From Histoplasma ohiense (lineage: Eukaryota > Ascomycota > Eurotiomycetes > Onygenales > Ajellomycetaceae): a stretch of 64,000 nt of DNA. A program made the position numbers and the translations under genes. The notes beneath the pieces were generated by a model, which was not told the DNA's origin, did no database searches, and saw only the letters and a list, made by a program, of their open reading frames with translations. Location: positions 806,001 through 870,000 of the forward strand of contig JAEVHH010000004.1 in NCBI GenBank assembly GCA_017607445.1. Reading direction: 5' to 3'. Below, one piece after another: positions 24,841 to 37,670 of the stretch. Position 1 is the first letter of the stretch; each line of letters starts with the position of its first letter.

Positions 24841-25221
24841 TTCAATGTCTAAGAATATGTAATAATAATATAAAAAAAAGAAAAGAAATACTTGTAGATA
24901 CTTGATTCTCTTGCAGACACTATTTGCAGTGTTGCAGTGCTAAGCTTGATCAAGCTTCTTTGTAAATGCTATTCACAATGTTACAGTTTGTAGACACTTG
25001 AATCTCATAGAACACAGTTGATTGTGTTTCAGATGCTTAGATATAACAGTCTATATAACTAATGATAAGAGCACTCAGATTCACAAGAGATCTCTTGTAA
25101 TGACTAGACACTCAGATCTGTAAATGATGCACTTGAGTGTAAGAATTGATAATAATGCATTTGAGTGTAAGAACTAATAATAAGACACTCAGATCTTAAA
25201 CACAGAAGAATCAATTTGTAA
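24841..25221 (-). other. Leader of Gypsy A
   Basis: Untranslated region equivalent to 4562-4955, with degenerate copies of the 28-bp repeat near 25120-25180. No gene seen. Confidence 0.55.
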
Positions 25222-25269
25222 TATAATGAGTGTACTTTGATTAACAATCTAGCACTATTCTAATACAGA
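25222..25269 (-). repeat. 5' LTR of Gypsy A, left part
   Basis: 48 bp of LTR (start TATAATGAG, mutated from TGTAATGAG) up to the target duplication ACAGA (25265-25269) of element E. Continues at 31387; total 538 bp, the same as the other LTR of A. Confidence 0.9.
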
Positions 25270-25826
25270 TGTAACGGGCGTACTTCGATTAATGATTTGA
25301 TACTATTCTAATTACAGATTACGAATTGATTAAGGAAAGAAAGAGAAAAGAAATCAGAAGAAAAGGTCATACAAAGGGGGTTCTTATAGAGGAAGATTCA
25401 GGGTGGAAGAATATCAGAAGCCGTTTCACAGTGGAGCATGGAGTGGAAGAACATTAAGAGATACATATAAGAATTGTTAGAAGCTATGTGAGTGTGGAAT
25501 GTGAGATGGAGGAATCATTGAGAGCTATGTGGAAGAATTGTTAGAGACTACATGAGTGTGGAACACAGAGTGGAAGAATGTAAGAAGCTATATGGAAGAA
25601 TCATTAGAGACTACACAAGTATGAAACACAGAGTGAAAGAATGTAAGAAGCTATGTGGAAGAATCATTAGAGACTACATGAGTGCAGAGCACAGAGTGGA
25701 AGAACATTAAGAGCTACACAGAAGAATCATTAGAAACTACATGAGATCACAATGATCAGAAACAAGCAGATGCAGAAGGGGAGTTGATTGTGTAAATTAA
25801 TTACTAATAAGTGCTAATCTGTCACA
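25270..25826 (-). repeat. 3' LTR of Gypsy E
   Basis: 557 bp, starts TGTAACGGGCGTACTTCG and ends CTGTCACA. It keeps several CpG in its first 200 bp. Confidence 0.94.
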
Positions 25827-28800
25827 TTATCCCCCTCTACTGAGATGAGTGAGGACTCATAGATGTTGAGGGCGGCAGTGTCCTTCAAGGTGGATGTGGG
25901 TTCTCAGATCAGATAATTGTATTCTATTCATTTGATGAGGTATTTGTGGCAGTGGTGGTTGAATCTATTGTCAAGAATTGCTTCAATTTCCCATTCAAGT
26001 TTGTTGTCTTCTTCTACAATGATGGGTGACTGCTAATCAGAGGTTCTCTGTGAGGGGAATGGATTCTCAGCTGTGGGTTGGAGCAGGTTTGTATGAAAGA
26101 TGTTGTGGATGTCAGATGAGGTGTTGAGTTGATAATCATGTGTATCTAGCACTTCCTTCACTGTATATTTGATGTGATGATAATCTAGTGTATGCAAGGG
26201 GTGATCTGTTCTTATATTCTTGAGATCTAGTCAGACTTTGTCTTCTATATGATATCAGATTGCAGAATTTCTTCTGATGTTTGTTTAATTCTCATAATTT
26301 TGCTGAGTGCTGATCATTGAAGTTTCTGCTCATTTGTGAGCTTTCTTCAACTTGCTCACAATGTTCTCTGTCATCTGTATGAGGCTGTGGATGTGTGCAG
26401 TTTCTTGAGAAGTCTCAGAGAAGTTCAGAATCTCTAAGTTGTATCTGTGTAGAAGAAAGAATGAGCTTACATCTGTTGTAGTGGAATCTCAACTGTTAAT
26501 CATAATCTCAGTGTGTGACAGCAGATTGCTTCAGTTGTCTTGTGTATAATTGCAGAACTTATGAAGAATGTTCTTTACTGTTTGTATCATTCTCTCAGTA
26601 GCTTCATCAGTCTCTGAGTAATACACTGTTGATAACTTTCATTCAATTCTTAGTAATTGATATATGCAGACTCAGAGTGTGCTGATGAATTGACTGTCTC
26701 TATCTGACACAATGAATGAAGACAGACTGTGTATATGATAGAACAGGCTTCTGATGAAGGCATCTGCAACTACTTCAGCATTCATCTTGTCACAGAGCTG
26801 TAGTATTACACTCTTGCTGAGTTGATTGACAATGACTAGAATGTTTGTAGAATCTCTGCTCTTGAGCAAGAAAACTGCAAAATTGATAGCTATATTGCAT
26901 CAAGTTCAGTTGAAGACAGATAGAGACTTCAGCATCCCTTTTCAGTGTTCACATCATGCTGTCACTGAGCCACAGTGATCACAGTTGTGTATGAACTGGT
27001 GTATGTCTTTCAATATATCTGATCAGTAGAATTTTTGAGTGATGATGTTGTATATAATTTCACATTCTGAATGCTCAGTTATTGATGAGTCATGAATTTC
27101 TTGCATGATCTGTGTTTGTAGAGGTTCTGAATTGGGAACTCATCATCTATCTTGAAAGTGTAAGTGATTGTTATTGTTGATTGAACATGCTGAGATATCT
27201 GTTCTTGAATATACATCTGTGGGGAATCAAGATGCTTTACTTTGTATGACTTTGACAGCTTGCTGTCAGAATTCATCTGCTTCTGCTGCTAGTCTTCATT
27301 GTTCTTCAAGTGAGGGTTCTTGAGCTCAGAACTGATTGATATGTATGCAGAGTTCATCTGATTATATAGAACTTTCTATAATTGCAGAGTTGATTAACTG
27401 ATGCTCTTGATGTTTCCATCTGTCATCTAAGTCATCAGATGATATATCTTATTCTTGATGGAACAGAGCATCTGCAAGAGTGTTCTCTACTTCAGATTGA
27501 TAATGAATTGTGAATGAAAAATGGCTAAGAAACAATGATCAATGCATATGTCTCTTGATGAGCTTATGAGTGATTGTGAAGTATTCTAAGTTCTTATGAT
27601 TGGTAACAATCTCAAACTTCTTGATACTCATAAGTTTGGATTCTCATTTCTTGAGACATTGTATGATTGCTAGAAGCTTCTTGTTATAGATCTTGTAGTT
27701 GTATTCAGCAGATGATATTTTTTTTGAGATGAAGGCACAAGATTGTAGAACATCTTTGTTATTGTATTGTATTAGTGCCTCATCTACTATATAATTCAAG
27801 GTGTCTGTTTTGAGAATTGTATGCTTATCTGAATTGAATGATTGCAGCATTGAGGTGCTTGTGAACATATGCTTCAGTTTTTTGAATGCTGCATCTGCTT
27901 CATCAGTTCATTGAAATACAGTGTCTTTCCGGGTCAGATCTGTCAGTGGTTGTATGATATTGGAGAAGTCTTTGATGAATCTTTGATAGAAGTTGGCAAA
28001 TCCTAGAAAGCTTCTAGTCTCTTTTACTGAGACTGATGCCTCTCAGTTGAGGATTGCTTCCACCTTCTTAGAATCCATGCATACACCTTTTTCAGCTTCA
28101 ATGATGAATTTTAGATAGATTGTAGACTTGGTCTCAAAGTTGCATTTGTCAATGTCCACTTGCAGTCCAGCTTTTTGTAGATGGTCAAGCACTTGTTGTA
28201 TGTGCTTACAGTGCTCAGTGAGTGATTCATCAGTGAAAATCAAAATATCATTCATGTACACTGAGACAATCTCATCAAACAGATCTCATAGAGCTCAGTT
28301 AATGTATTTCTGAAACATACTTGAAGTGTTTGCTAATTCAAAGGAGGTCACTGTCCATTTGTATAATCTGTAATGTGTATGAAAGACAGTTAGTCATTCA
28401 TCACCTTCATTAATCCTTATCTTGTAGAAGGCTGCAGAGATGTCAAGTTTTGTAAATCATTTTGCTTTTTCTATTCATTTGAGTGTTTCATTGATGAGTG
28501 GGAGAGGGTATCAGTTCTTCTGTGTAATTTTGTTGAGTTCTTGATAGTCAACACAGAATTGTAAGTCTTCTTCTGATTTCTTTGCAAACAGTACAGATGC
28601 TGCAGTGGGTGAGTTGTTAATATGAATGAAGTCTTTGTCTAGTAATCTGTTGAGCATTTTTTATAGAATGAGGAGCTTGTCATGTGATATACTGTAGAGA
28701 GAATCTCAGAGTGATTGCAGATTCTTACTGTCTTTCTTAATGAGCTCAATTGTATGATCTATGCCAGGTTCTCAGTGAGGGGGAAGCTTTTCAGCTTCTT

Positions 28801-29400
28801 TCTTATTGAACACATCTGTGAAGTCTTTGTACAATTCAGATAGTTTCTTGCATGATTTCTTGAGATCTTTGAGTTCTAACTTTTCTAACACTTTTTTGAT
28901 ATCTGTCATGCTAGCAGTGAACACTTGAATGTTCTTCTTCTTATATGCTTGATGAATTAGTAGTTTGTACATTTCTGCTGATATCTGAGTGAGATCAGCA
29001 GTTCTATCAACATTCTTCTTGTAAATATGATTACCTTCTGAGAAAATAAGACAGCAGTTGTGTATGTTCAACAAGGTTTCAAATTCTGTGAGTTATGATA
29101 GACTGAGTATTAGATTGTACTCAAGGTCTTGTATTTCATATGTGTATACATTCTTTTTCTCATGTCCTTCTATATCAACATTAAATCTTACCATATTGTA
29201 GAAGGTGGATCCTCTGGGGCTGTTAAATTCACTGAGTTTACACAGTTTGAGAAAGAGAATACACTGAAGCTTATGTTTCTTGATCAGCTGAGTGTCTATA
29301 AGAGTGTAGTGAAGGAAATCACTGTCTATCATTGCTTGTATATTGACTAAGCTATTTACAATGACAGAGATCATGATTGTGTCTGTTTGCATCTTCTACT
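25827..29400 (-). pseudogene. pol of Gypsy E
   Basis: Minus strand. Protease 29093-29392 (DSD in place of DSG), linker 28772-29074, RT with YMND at 28247-28258, RNase H 27644-27868, integrase 26672-26869 with an intact VSDRDSQF string, and the chromodomain remains next to 25870. Frames are kept over long distances and the stops are mainly TGA. Confidence 0.86.
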
Positions 29401-30459
29401 CAAATCTTCAGCTAGCTTTTTGCTTCTTGAGCTCTCATTCATATTTTAGAGTGAGAGCTTGTCTTTTCTCTGTTCTTGTCTATCCATGGGTGATGCAGTG
29501 TTCACATGTGTGAGGGGTTTACTCAGAGTGATCACATTCAGACATTGATTTATGAAATGCTCTGACTTGTCACAGTGTATGCAGACTTCTCTGATGATTC
29601 AGTCAACAGCATTCTTCTCTGAGATGTTGGGGATTCTCAGATGACTTGCATTTACATGTGGAATTCAGTTCATTGATTCTGATTTGAAGGCAGGGGATGC
29701 TGCAGAGCAGTTTGAAGTGTATGCATTTGTTTGATGAAATTCTCTATAATTTTGAAGCACATGAAACTGAGACAGATTGTTGTTCAACAGATGAAGATCA
29801 GTGCAGAATTTGCTGTATGTTGAGAGCTTTGAACACTCTATACTTTGATTATACAATTGAAAGTTCAAGTTCTTGAACAATATATTGATCTTGACAGTGT
29901 CATTTCAGTCTTGCCCATCTGCTTCTAGAAGCTTGTGATTGAATTCAGAAAGATAAGTTATCAACATGACATTCATCTGATGAGTTCAATTAAGCCAGTC
30001 TAACACCTTGGCTTGAAGTGTAGAATTGAGGAAGAGAGAGTTGAGTTGTTGAAAGACTAGCTCTGATGTATGCTGGTGATTCTGATAATGACTCATTCAG
30101 AGTTGAAATTTTGCTAATATGTTGTCATTCAACCTGCTATGAATATACCACATCTGATTGAATAGTGAGCCTATTGCTTGTCCATTGATGTCCAATTTGA
30201 CATTCACTTTTGACTTTCACATGAGGTAGAGTGCTAGGTCTTTCTTGTATTTGTTGAGGATTGAGAGCTTCTCTCTTGAAGGCTTTTCATGAGATGTGGG
30301 TGTAGAAGGAATAGTGAATGTGAGAGTGCTCATCTCAGCAAGTTATTGTTGCAATTCAGTCATCTGTAGCATCTGCTGCTGAAGGATGTTTTGTAGGTCT
30401 AAGTTATTGTTTGCTGTGTTCAGATGTGATGGATGTTTGTAGAATTGCTTGTAGTTCAT
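29401..30459 (-). pseudogene. gag of Gypsy E
   Basis: ATG at 30459 (reverse); intact CCHC knuckle at 29542-29583. Broken by several stops. The 3' limit is approximate. Confidence 0.82.
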
Positions 30460-30824
30460 TTTGATATCTAAGAACATATAATGATAAAAAAAGAAAAGAA
30501 ATACTTGATTCTCTCACAGACACTATTTGCAGTGTTGTGACACTAAGCTTGATCAAGCTTCTTTGTGAACACTATTCACAGTGTTACAGTTCATAGACAC
30601 TCAGGCCTTGTAGAACATAATTGATTGTGTTTCAGATGCTTAGACATGATAGTCTATGTAACTAATAATAAGAGCACTCAGACTCATGAGAGATCTCTTG
30701 TAATGACTAGACACTCGGGCCTGTAAACAACACACTCAGATGTAAGAACTGGTAACAACACACTCAGATGTAAGAACTAATAATGAGGCACTCAGATCTT
30801 AAATATAGAAGAATCAATTTGTAA
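30460..30824 (-). other. Leader of Gypsy E
   Basis: Untranslated leader with short ACTCAGATGTAAGAACT-type repeats near 30735-30780. No gene seen. Confidence 0.55.
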
Positions 30825-31381
30825 TGTAATGAGTGTACTTCGATTAATGATTTGGTACTATCCTAATTACAGATTATGAATTGATTAAGGAAAGAAAGAG
30901 AAAAGAAATCAGAAGAAAAGGTTGTACAAAGGAGGTTCTTATAGAGGAAGATTCAGAGTGGAAGAATATCAGAAGCTGCTCCACAGTGAAGCGCGGAGTG
31001 GAAGAACATTAAGAGGTATGTGTAAGAATTGTTAGAAGCTATATGAGTGCAGAATGTGAGGTGGGGGAATCATTGAGAGCTATGTGAAAGAATTGTTAGA
31101 GACTACATGAGTGTGGAACACAGAGTGGGAGAATGTAAGAAGCTATGTGGAAGAATCATTAGAGACTATGTGAGTGTGGAACACAGAGTGGAAGAATGTA
31201 AGGAGCTATGTGAAAGAATTGTTAGAGACTATATGAGTGTGGAGCACAGAGTGAAAGAATGTTAAGAGCTATACAGAAGAATTGTTAGAAACTATATGAG
31301 GTCACAACAGTCAGAAACAAGTGGGTGCAGAAGAGGAGTTGGTTGCATAAGTTAATTACTAACAGATGCTAACCCATCACA
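30825..31381 (-). repeat. 5' LTR of Gypsy E
   Basis: 557 bp, TGTAATGAG to CCCATCACA; equal in length to its partner at 25270-25826. Confidence 0.94.
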
Positions 31382-31386
31382 ACAGA

Positions 31387-31876
31387 TTACAAATTGATTA
31401 AGGAAAGAAAGAAAGAGAAAAGAAATCAGAAAAAAAGATCATACAAAGAGAATTTTTATAGAGAGAATTTTGAGATGAAAGAATATCAGAAGCCACTTCA
31501 CAGTGAAGTGTGAAGTGAAAGAATATTAAAAGCTACATGAAAGAATTGTTAGAAACTATATGAGTGTGAAGTGTGGGATGAAAGAATCATTGAGAACTAC
31601 ACAGAAGAATTGTTAGAAACTACACAAGCACAGAGTGTAAAGTGAGAGAATCATTGAAGACTATATGAAAGAATTGTTGAAGACTACACAAGTGTGGAAC
31701 ACAGAGTGAGAGAATATTAGAAGCTATGTGGAAGAATTGTTAGAGACTATGCAAGCACAGAGCATGAAGTGAAAGAACATTGAGAGTTACACAAGGTCAC
31801 AACAGTCAGAAATGAGTGGATGCAGAAGAGAAGTTGATTGTGTAAGTTAATTACTAACAGATGCTAACCCATCACA
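31387..31876 (-). repeat. 5' LTR of Gypsy A, right part
   Basis: 490 bp completing the LTR begun at 25222. Ends CCCATCACA and is followed by GCATT, the partner of A's left target duplication. Confidence 0.92.
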
Positions 31877-31881
31877 GCATT

Positions 31882-31990
31882 TCTTCAGACACACAATATA
31901 GATCAAGAACATCTACTTCTATTGTTGACATACAGAAAATGATTAAACAAGTCAAGCAGCAGCAGTGTTGAATATCTAATGATCTCAATC
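31882..31990 (+). pseudogene. pogo/Fot1-type transposase, piece 2
   Basis: This 109-bp segment continues the transposase frame directly after base 447 once Gypsy A and one target copy are removed (codon boundary exactly at 447/31882). It encodes a Ser/Thr-rich stretch, then a Lys/Gln-rich stretch with one TGA. It ends at AATC (31987-31990), the target site of Gypsy F. Confidence 0.7.
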
Positions 31991-32136
31991 TGTGGTAATT
32001 TCGGCTTATTATTCTTCCGTGGCGTATGCCACCCTCTATTATTAAGGATGGTGTATGCTACTGCACTAGTTATTTTGTATAAGAAGAGCTGCAAAGCTTA
32101 GAAGCTTTGAACAGCTTAAGCAATCTTTGAACTACA
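31991..32136 (+). repeat. 5' LTR of element F
   Basis: 146 bp, TGTGGTAATTTCGG to TTTGAACTACA, with several CpG left. The right LTR differs from it by transitions only, with CG-derived TG/CA alternatives. Confidence 0.94.
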
Positions 32137-32491
32137 TCTGATAGTATGTCTAAACTGAAGAAAGTATACACTTCTGAGGGTGTGATAATTCTGTCTATAA
32201 TGTGAGTCATAGTTATCATGTCAGTGTGGTCATCTCTACACTCTAGAGCTCAATCATACAAATGAGTGGTGAAGTTGAAACACTTTCAATTGCAAAATTG
32301 ATAGCAGATGACTCACCATCATATGTGAGGTGAGTTGAGAGTGTAGAAAGATGATGTAGAGATGAACAATGATTCAAAGAATCATTCTACTTGCAAGTTT
32401 AAGAAGAAGTCAGTCAGTTGTACAATCAGAAAGATATCAACAAAAAATCAACTACAAATGATATTCTTAAGACATAGAAAAAAGTGTATGA
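32137..32491 (+). other. Leader of element F
   Basis: Between LTR and gag. The bases after the LTR (TCTGATAGTATGTC) do not look like a standard tRNA-complementary primer site. A short plus-strand open stretch (32362-32544) is in a different frame from gag and I do not regard it as a gene. Confidence 0.5.
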
Positions 32492-33850
32492 TTGATGATA
32501 ATCATCATAAACATCTTCAACCAACACCCATTTCTTGTATCTGAATTGAATGAAATGCAACTGATTTTTGAAGATCTACAAGAAGCAGTATGCAGAGTGA
32601 CAGTTTTTGCATCTAAGAACAACAAACTTCTTGTCTGCAACATCTTGTTGAAGAAGATATTGACAATATGTAATCTTTATCAAACAGAGCTTGAGATGCA
32701 GAAGGAATGTCAGTGTGTGAAAGCTGCTCAACAACAAACAGTGAATGCTGTGAGCTTTGCAGATAGTCTCACAAATATCAGAAATGAGTGAGACACTCAG
32801 ATGACTGATCTGTGCTGAGAGCTGAAGTGTGTATATCTCAAGATCAAACATTCAGCAATATTTGAGATTTCATTATATAGTTTAATCAACTCTCTGAATA
32901 TCAACACCTCATCTAATGACTCTGACTCAGTGTATGCAGCACAAACAGTGTTCTCTGAGAATACATCAATCATCACAGAATATATCAAATCAGACAATCT
33001 ATCTAATCTGTCACACTTTGATGATGAGTGTAAGAACAACACCACTCTCAACTGATTGAATCAGATGCATTCACACTATCACATGAAGTGTGAGCTCACA
33101 GAATAACAATTCATCAAATTACAGCAGATCTTGTGCACAGCATCTATTCTCAAGAAAAAAGCTAGATTTCTTTGAATGACAGCTGAGAAGTTGAACATGA
33201 AAGCATCTGACAAATATAAGTTACTATGAAAGTGAGATGATTTCATAAGATGAATTCTGCATAACTTTGAGAAACTAGATGTCAAAGACAAATGTTATGA
33301 ACATTTTGTAGAATGCAAGCAAAAAGAAGACCTCATATTGTACTACATTCATTTCAGCTTGTATTATCTTGCAATGAATCAAGAGCTTCTGACACTTTTC
33401 TATCTACAAATCTTCATACACAGCTTAGACACTGATCTATACACTGAGTGGAAGTGTCTTAACCCACAGCCACAGATGATGAAGGAAATGTATGAAACAC
33501 TACTCTTGAGAAAACAAGCAAGCAAGCTGTGAAAGCAAGTGATGGAGGTGCAGATGAATGCAAGAAGACTCATGTTTATACTCATCACTTCATCATCAAA
33601 ATATTTGAATGTGATGAATATCAATCTCAATGCTATTGCAAGAGCTCTGAACCCTCTCAAGAAGAATTTGCCAGAGTGGGTAGTCTGATGTCACAAACAC
33701 AGAGTGTGCTTTCACTGCAGTCAACAGAATCATAATGCAAGGGATTGCTGTAATCATCTTTAAGAGAAGAAGTCAAAAAACTAGAGAGATTAGCAGAATC
33801 AGAGACACTCACTAATCAACTACTAAAGATCTTCAAAGTAGATGAGTTGT
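32492..33850 (+). pseudogene. gag of element F
   Basis: Plus-strand frame containing 32492-32791 and 33338-33532 (same phase). It ends with a perfect CCHC zinc knuckle C-x2-C-x4-H-x4-C at 33707-33748. Interrupted by TGA stops. The region before the knuckle resembles the capsid C-terminal part of fungal Gypsy Gag (a W-K-x-L-N-P string near 33450). The start is approximate. Confidence 0.78.
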
Positions 33851-36800
33851 CTGTGTTAGATGACTCTCTGAATTCTACAAGAGTTAAACAGAAGAGAGAT
33901 GAGAGAGTGAGTGCAGAAGAGAAAGTGAACAAGCATCTGAATGCTGTAGAACTGAATACACTGATGTATAGAGAATATCTGAGACAGAAAAGAGAAGTGG
34001 CAGTGAAAATGTTATTGAATATGAATGCTTCAATGAAGTACATTGATGATTATATGCTAAAATAATTGTCTGATATATGATGAATGGAGAAATCTAAATG
34101 AGTAAAGCTTCTGAACAATTGTTATCTTATCTCATCTGTGAGGATAAAGATACTCTTGCACTTCAAGGAATGATCTTGCTACATCTGAGTGTGTGTGCTC
34201 TCAGATGTAGAATACAATCTGATTTTGGAGCTTGATTAATTTCAGAAGTATGATTTCTGAATTCAGTGGTGTACATATCACATACAGTTGACAGATTGTA
34301 AGAACCAAATTCATATGATCTTATTCATGAATATGAGGTGCAGATTCCACACATCAGAGATGAAAGATTTGAATCTCATCATTCAACATCAAATAAAGTG
34401 AGTGCTGTGTAAATCTTCAACTCAGAGCATTCTATACATTATAAGAGAATCTGAGGCAAAAAGACTGCTGTCTGTGAAAGATTTGAAAAATGAAACACAT
34501 ATGAAGACACTGTTTGAAAAATATAAGAAGATCTTCTGAATGAATCTTCTGTCTTCTCTACTGTCTGAAAGAGAATTCATCCACAAGATTGATACAGAGG
34601 ATGCAAAACCAATAAATCACAATGCATACTCTCTATCATAAATATATCTTGAGAAATTACAGTGACAGATAGAGGAGTTGTTGAAGAGAGATCTTATACA
34701 ATCATTCTTCAGTGTGTGGGGCTTCTCAGTTCTATTCACTAAGAAGTCAAATGAAGAATGATGTATGTGCATTGACTATCAAATGTTCAATAAGCTCACT
34801 GTAAAGAATGGATATCTGCTACCACAAATTCAACAACAATTAGATATGATAGAAAATATCTGATACTTGATGAAGATTGACCTACTTGCAGAATACTGGC
34901 AGATTTGTGTAGATGAACTATCAGTGCTCAAAACAGTGTTTAATATGCAATGAGAAAAGTTTGAATTTCTTGTGATGTCTATGAAGCTTACAAACACCTC
35001 TGCAATCTTTCAGATGATAATGAATACAATTCTTGCAAAACAGAACAGTCAATCATGTCTCATATATCTTGATGATATCTTAATCTTTTCAAACTCATAC
35101 AAAGAGCATCTACAACATGTGGATCAGATGCTCACAACTCTGACAGAGCACAAGCTCTACATCAAATCATTGAAATATGTGTTTGATACAAAGGAGTTGA
35201 AGTTCATGGGACATCTCATGAAAGAGGATTGCATACATTCAATCCCCAAAAAACTAGAAGTTATCACAAAATGGTCAAGGTCTAGAAATGTACATCATAT
35301 ACATCAATTTTTAGAACTGGCATTCTATTACAGAAGATTTGTAAAGGATTTTGTATGAATCACTGCTCTACTGTCAGATCTTCTTAAGAAGATAGATGCT
35401 GAGCTTTGCAAGAAGAAATTTCATTTGATCATCTGAAACATCTTCTGCAAAGAGATCTTTCTTGAACTTAGAGAATGTATAACAACATCTTCAGTGCTTG
35501 TTCAATCAGATTGTACAAAGCTCTTCACAATTGAAATCAATGCATCAGAATGAGCCATTGAGTGCTCTCTCTTGCAAGTGAGAGAGAATGATAAATTACA
35601 CTCAGTAGTGTATGATGACTGAAAGCTGTTGAGTGCAGAACTTAACTATTCTGTGCATGAGAAGAAACTTCTAGCAATCAAACATACACTAGATCTGTGA
35701 AATCAATATATTGACAATGAGCATATAACAACAGTGATCACTGATCACAAAAGCCTCATTTATTTGCAAATGACAACCAAACCCTTCAAGTGACTAGCAT
35801 GATGAATATCAGAGTTCCAGATGTACAATCTTCAAATCAAATACAGAAAGAAAGTGAATGCTATTGTGTCAGATGTCATAAATTGTAGATCTGACTTCAT
35901 GAGAGAAGGTTCAGTGAATGTGGCATAGAAAGAGTTCACACTAATGACACTGAGAGATTGTGATGAGATAGAATGATTGAAAGCCATGATCATCTGTTTG
36001 AAGAATAGAAGTGTATTGACTGATAAACATCTGATGAAGATAATAGAAGAGATGCTTTCAAAATTCAAGCTTGTGAAGTTAGAAAAAAATGTTGTGCTTT
36101 ATCATAATCTCAGTTATGCAGAGACACTGTATCTTGAGCCTCAGTTTCAACAGAATCTGATAAGTTGTATACACAAGAAGTTCAGCCACTTGAGAAGCTC
36201 AGAACTTATAAATATTCTGAAAGATTGAGTATACTGATCAAGTATAAAAGAAGATATCCAAGCATACACACAGAAATGCCTGAACTGTCAAGTCTCAAAG
36301 AGTGCAAGACAAGGATTGAAGTGTGAGAGAGCACAACATCAGATAGAAAATATGATTAAACTGTTTGAATGTTGAGAGATAGATCTCATAGAGATATTGT
36401 CATGAACATCAAATGAGAACTGCTGGATAATAACAGCAATTGATTATATCATGAAATGATCAATTGTGTGAGTGGTGTCAGAGGTGACAGAGGAGATCAT
36501 TGCTAAATTTCTACACAATGATATCTACATCAATTATAATATACTCTGTGAGATATTAATAGATAATGATGCAAACCTTATAGAAGAAGCTGTGAGGCAC
36601 TTTATCAAACAATTGCAGATGAAGCATCACACAACAACACTCTATCACTCTTATACAAATGAAAAAATTGAATGCTTAAATGAAATACTAGACAGCATAC
36701 TGATGAAATATCTAGTGGAGAAGTCTATGAGATTATGAGACAAATATCTGAGATAGACATTATTTGCAATGTGAGTTTATCAGTATGCAGTCTCAAAATG

Positions 36801-37670
36801 CTTGCTGTTCTATCTGCTCTATGAAATGCATCTGTGTATTCTGGGGGATACACAGGAGCAGATAGAGGAGGAGGTAGTGATTGCAGATGTGAAATCAAGA
36901 ATGAGAGAAGTTAGCTATATCTGAGCAAAAGCAAATGAATTACTGCTCAACTGCATCATACAATTGAAAAGAATATGAGACTCACTAGTGAAAGAAATGA
37001 GTCTCACTGTGGGCATTTGAGTTCTCATATGAAATGAAGAATCTGAGAAGTTTCAATCAAGATGATTTGAGCTGTACAAAATCCTCAAATCACACTCTCT
37101 TGAAATGTATGCTTTGGAAGAATCAGAAGAATGAATTCTACACAATCTTATAAATAACTCTTGTTTTGTAGAGATGAAGATGAAGAATCTCAATGAGCTG
37201 TGATCATCTGCAGCACTATCATCAGCATTGAAGAAAAGAGAGCTTATGATAGAAAAGCTCAGAGAAGTTAGAGAAATCATTGATACTTACAAATCAGATG
37301 ATATCACTTACTTGAACCTCTCAACAATAACTAAAAAAAAATGAGAGGAAATGGAAAAGACAGACATACAGCACACCTCAGTAAGTGACAAAACTGTTGC
37401 TGACTGTATGATATTGTGATGTAGACAGTGGATGCAATGTAGTCAGAGGTGAACTTGAGATAACTGATCAGTATGTGGATTGAATTGCAAGAAACAAAGA
37501 GATTCAGAAGAGAATTTGACTGTCTATGCTAGCTCAATTATAAAGATCTCAGAGAATGAACTGTCAGAAACATCAGTGAATGTATTGAATCAAGCTATTT
37601 CAGCATCTGAGAATACTCAGAGATTGAATGAGATTAGTTTCAATGAGTCATTCACTGTAGTTGTCTGAGC
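33851..37670 (+). pseudogene. pol of element F
   Basis: All segments share one frame. There is a coiled-coil-like basic segment (33847-34065), the protease region, RT with intact YLDD at 35065-35076, RNase H around 35500-35900, an integrase zinc domain (H-x3-H ... C-x2-C, about 36177-36285), the integrase core 36472-36738, and a C-terminal domain with a NLIN string near 37140. Stops are mainly TGA. Despite the intact YLDD, the many stops make it inactive. Confidence 0.83.

Larger units (their letters stand above)
25270..31381 (-). mobile_element. Gypsy chromovirus E
   Basis: Minus-strand member of the A/B/C family, 6,112 bp, with two 557-bp LTRs. It sits in A's 5' LTR with target duplication ACAGA (25265-25269 and 31382-31386). 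Layout on the minus strand: leader, gag, protease, RT, RNase H, integrase, chromodomain, polypurine tract. Its internal part is uninterrupted and served me as the reference for rejoining A. Confidence 0.95.
448..31876 (-). mobile_element. Gypsy chromovirus A (host of elements B and E)
   Basis: LTR retrotransposon on the minus strand. Both LTRs are 538 bp once E is removed from the right one. It is flanked by GCATC (443-447) and GCATT (31877-31881), a 5-bp target duplication with one C-to-T change. Its own length is about 6.09 kb after removing B (plus TSD TAGTC) and E (plus TSD ACAGA). The internal part is split: 986-3705 carries RT through chromodomain, and 22931-25221 carries leader, gag, protease and the start of RT. 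It has the same family, length and layout as B, C and E. Every gene is broken by C-to-T/G-to-A changes. Confidence 0.93.
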
